Origin: Salinicola aestuarinus
GTDB lineage: Bacteria > Pseudomonadota > Gammaproteobacteria > Pseudomonadales > Halomonadaceae
Length of the DNA stretch: 64,000 nt
Assembly: GCF_003206645.1 (NCBI RefSeq)
Contig: NZ_PZJP01000005.1
Coordinates: forward strand, 228,836 to 292,835
Reading direction: 5' to 3'
Position 1 is the stretch's first letter, and each line of letters begins with the position of its first letter. The notes under the pieces are model-generated. The model ran no database searches, was not told where the DNA came from, and saw only the letters and a program-made list of their open reading frames with translations. A program made the position numbers and the translations under genes. Below, piece after piece: positions 61,729 through 64,000 of this stretch.

Positions 61729-63291
61729 TCAGTTCTCTTCCTGACGGCTACCCGACTTCCACGACCAGTCGCGCAGGCGTAGGTCGTAGAGATCCAGCCG
61801 GCGGTCGCGCAGGTTGGTGACGGCGCCTTCGGCGCGCACCAGCTTGAGCTTGGTCAGGTCGAGATCGGAGAACATTACCATCTCGGTGTTCGGCGTGGTC
61901 TCCGACATCACCGCGTCGTGCGGGAAGGCGAAGTCCGACGGCGAGAAGACCGACGACTGGGCGTACTGGATGTCCAGGTTCTCGATGGAGGGCACGTTAC
62001 CCACGCTGCCGCAGGCGACCACGTAGCACTCGTTCTCGATGGCGCGGGCCTGGGCGCAGTGGCGCACGCGCAGGTAGCTGTTCTTGGTATCGGTCCAGAA
62101 CGGCACGATCAGGATGTCCATGTCCTGCTCGGCGAGCAGGCGCGGTAGTTCCGGGAACTCGACGTCGTAGCAGATCAGGATGCCCACGCGGCCGGCGTCG
62201 GTTTCGAACACCTGCAGTTCGTCGCCGCCTTCGACGATCCAGTCCCGGCGCTCCTGCGGGGTGATGTGCAGCTTCGCCTGACGGTCGATGCTGCCGTCGC
62301 GATGGCAGAGGTACGCCACGTTGTAGAGCTTGCCGTCCTCGCCGATCTCGACCATGGAGCCGGCGACGATGTTGATGTTGTAGGAGATCGCCATGCGGGA
62401 GATCTCGGTCTTGAAGCGCTCGGTAAAGCCCGCCAGAAACTGAATCGCCGCGGCCTGATCGGTCTGGTCGGTCAGCGCCATCAGCGGCGTGTTGAACAGT
62501 TCCGGGAAGACGGCGAAGTCACTCTGGTAGTCGGAGATGGCGTCGACGTAGAACTCCACCTGCTCGAGCACTTTCTCCACCGAGTCGAACTCGCGCATCT
62601 GCCACTGCACCGCGCCTACGCGAACCTGGGTCTTTCGCGTGTCGATCACCAGGCTCGCCGGCTCATAGAGGATGTTATTCCACTCGAGCAGGGTGGCGTA
62701 GCCCATCGATTTCTCGTCTTCGGGCAGATACTTCTTCAACAGCCGCTTGACCAGGAAGTCGTTGGCGAGCTGGAACGAGAGGATCGGGTCGTAGAACTCC
62801 TTGCGGGCGACCCGCTCGATGTACTCGCTCGGCTCCATCTCGTCGGCGTGCTGGTGGTAGTGGGGGATTCGCCCGCCGGCGAGAATCGCACGCAGGTTCA
62901 TCGAGCGGCAGAGATCCTTGCGCGCCTCGTACAGGCGCCGGCCCAGACGGTAGCCGCGGTAGGCGGGGTCGATCAGCACGTCGAGGCCGTAGATGGCGTC
63001 GCCGTCGGCGTCGTTGAGGATGATCTCGCGATGGCCGATCAGCTCATCGTATTTGTGCGGGTTGGAGAAGCGGTCGTAGTCCACCTGCACGGTGAGGGCG
63101 ACACCGACGATCTTGTCGTCGTCCTCGATCAGGATCTGGCCATCGGGGAACTCGTCGATCAGCTTGTCGATGGTGAGCTTCGACCAGGCGCCGCCGATAT
63201 CGTCGTAGATGGCGTCCATCAGCCGCTTGAGCTGCGGGTAGTCCTCGGAAGCGAGGTTACGCAGATTGAGATGCAGTTCTTCCAGAGACAT
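61729..63291 (-). CDS. GNAT-nitrilase fusion (carbon-nitrogen hydrolase)
   Basis: Two-domain enzyme of 520 residues. Residues about 1-200 are a GNAT-like domain (LIDPAYRGYRLGRRLYEARK), and the rest a carbon-nitrogen hydrolase with Glu in FAVFPELFNTPLM, Lys in AKLHITPQERRDW and Cys in GILICYDVEFPELPRLL. The two-domain family is widespread in proteobacteria; its amide substrate is unproven. AAGGAG lies ten bases before the ATG. It leads the operon with mtfA. Confidence 0.92.
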   Translation of the reverse strand: MSLEELHLNLRNLASEDYPQLKRLMDAIYDDIGGAWSKLTIDKLIDEFPDGQILIEDDDKIVGVALTVQVDYDRFSNPHKYDELIGHREIILNDADGDAIYGLDVLIDPAYRGYRLGRRLYEARKDLCRSMNLRAILAGGRIPHYHQHADEMEPSEYIERVARKEFYDPILSFQLANDFLVKRLLKKYLPEDEKSMGYATLLEWNNILYEPASLVIDTRKTQVRVGAVQWQMREFDSVEKVLEQVEFYVDAISDYQSDFAVFPELFNTPLMALTDQTDQAAAIQFLAGFTERFKTEISRMAISYNINIVAGSMVEIGEDGKLYNVAYLCHRDGSIDRQAKLHITPQERRDWIVEGGDELQVFETDAGRVGILICYDVEFPELPRLLAEQDMDILIVPFWTDTKNSYLRVRHCAQARAIENECYVVACGSVGNVPSIENLDIQYAQSSVFSPSDFAFPHDAVMSETTPNTEMVMFSDLDLTKLKLVRAEGAVTNLRDRRLDLYDLRLRDWSWKSGSRQEEN

Positions 63292-63619
63292 GCGTGCCTA
63301 GCTCCTTGAATACGCGGAAACGAGTCGTCGAGCGGAACCTGGTGTGCGGTGGCGGCGCGCAAGCGCTCGCCGAGTCCCGGACGCAAAAACAGGCGCTGAG
63401 TCTAGCACGTCGGCTGCAACCCACCCTGACAGCCCCGTTGCCGGTCGGGTGTCAGCGCCTGACGCCGCGGTGACGGTTTAAGGGGTCGTCATCATGTGGC
63501 GGCAGCCGATAACGAACTCAAGTCGAGGTGTGCTTAAGATTTGCCGCCGTCTGCCGACAATAACTTCACCTCTGTAACCTTTCTTTACAATTCGGGTGTC
63601 GTCGGCGCCGGAGAGATGT
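63292..63619. other. Divergent region between nitrilase fusion and right-end porin gene
   Basis: 328 bp containing promoters for both directions. The right part (63480-63600) is AT-richer. CGGAGAGATGT just before 63620 gives a ribosome-binding site for the rightward gene. No gene is supported here. Confidence 0.5.
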
Positions 63620-64000
63620 ATGAAGCGATTGTGGTTTGCGCGGCTCAGTCCGCGCCGACGGAGACGAACCCGACAGCGAAGTGTCGGATCGGGACCGGCG
63701 GGTTCTGCCAGGGGAGAGAACCCACGCCTCGGGCTGACAGCGCTGGGGCTTGTGTCCTGGGCGCTGTGTCTGGCCGCACCGATCCCGTCGGCGTTCGGTC
63801 ACCCGCTCGACGATGAAACCCGGCTGAGGTTCAGCGGTTTCGGCACGCTCGCGGCCGTTCACAGCGATCAGGCGAATGCGGATTTCGTTCGCGACATCAG
63901 TCAGCGCGAGGGCGCCGGCGATGGCTGGAGCGGCAAGACCGATTCGCTGCTCGGCGCGCAGCTCGGCTATCGCTTCACCGATGAACTCGACGTGGTGGTC
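63620..64000 (+). CDS. Porin-like outer-membrane protein, 5' part (cut by window end)
   Basis: The first 127 residues run off the right edge. A basic start (MKRLWFARLSPRRRRR) and signal region (LTALGLVSWALCLAAPIPSA) are followed by mature sequence RLRFSGFGTLAAVHSDQANA and TDSLLGAQLGYRFTDELDVV, which resembles the opening strands of the porin at 39108 (VHGFMSQALVV). GGAGAG supports ATG 63620. It may head a second locus of the PstS-like/porin/GGDEF kind, but that continues beyond the window. Confidence 0.68.
   Translation, partial: MKRLWFARLSPRRRRRTRQRSVGSGPAGSARGENPRLGLTALGLVSWALCLAAPIPSAFGHPLDDETRLRFSGFGTLAAVHSDQANADFVRDISQREGAGDGWSGKTDSLLGAQLGYRFTDELDVVV

Overview
The window is a GC-rich, gene-dense chromosome segment from a gammaproteobacterium. 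TRAP, tripartite tricarboxylate and amino-acid ABC importers, betaine/carnitine genes and many LysR-type regulators suggest a moderately halophilic Halomonadaceae (Halomonas/Salinicola/Chromohalobacter type). That placement is inferred from gene content; no rRNA or tRNA gene is present to confirm it. One block, about 54.2-60.8 kb, is clearly AT-richer and has a different architecture.

Layout. 0.1-2.2 kb: TetR regulator and MFS exporter, each preceded by the same palindrome. 2.2-9.4 kb (minus): a catabolic operon of hydro-lyase (DUF1445), TRAP importer (P, Q, M), DUF2848 protein and amidase, headed by a LysR gene. 9.7-18.3 kb: ilvD, a MetE-like methyltransferase, a phosphoesterase, a PQQ-type sugar dehydrogenase, an AbrB-type membrane protein and a GATase. 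18.4-25.1 kb (minus): an arginine/ornithine-type ABC importer resembling aotJQMOP, with two binding proteins, an AotO-like deacylase and an AstE-like desuccinylase. 25.2-28.6 kb: SMP-30 lactonase, lipocalin Blc, SDR and hemerythrin. 28.8-38.4 kb: a GntR-controlled sugar-acid locus with IlvD/Edd dehydratase, TctCBA importer, enolase-superfamily dehydratase, DapA-type lyase and FMN hydroxyacid dehydrogenase. 38.7-44.0 kb: PstS-like protein, porin, GGDEF/EAL protein and LuxI-like acyltransferase. 44.1-54.2 kb: tartrate dehydrogenase with a fluoroacetate-dehalogenase-like hydrolase, then gamma-butyrobetaine hydroxylase with a betaine-type binding protein, threonine aldolase, a CbiX-like protein and a YciI pair.

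54.2-60.8 kb is an integron gene-cassette array without an integrase in view. The cassettes are all on the minus strand and six good attC sites separate them. Their cargo looks defensive: a RloC/PrrC-like ATPase with a CxxC hook and an R-x3-E...H C-terminal triad, a PD-(D/E)XK-type nuclease, a HEPN-like protein, a DUF6414-like protein, a GNAT and unknown proteins. The array lies between two convergent chromosomal genes.

60.9-64.0 kb returns to ordinary chromosome: mtfA, a GNAT-nitrilase fusion, and the 5' part of a second porin-like gene cut by the window edge.
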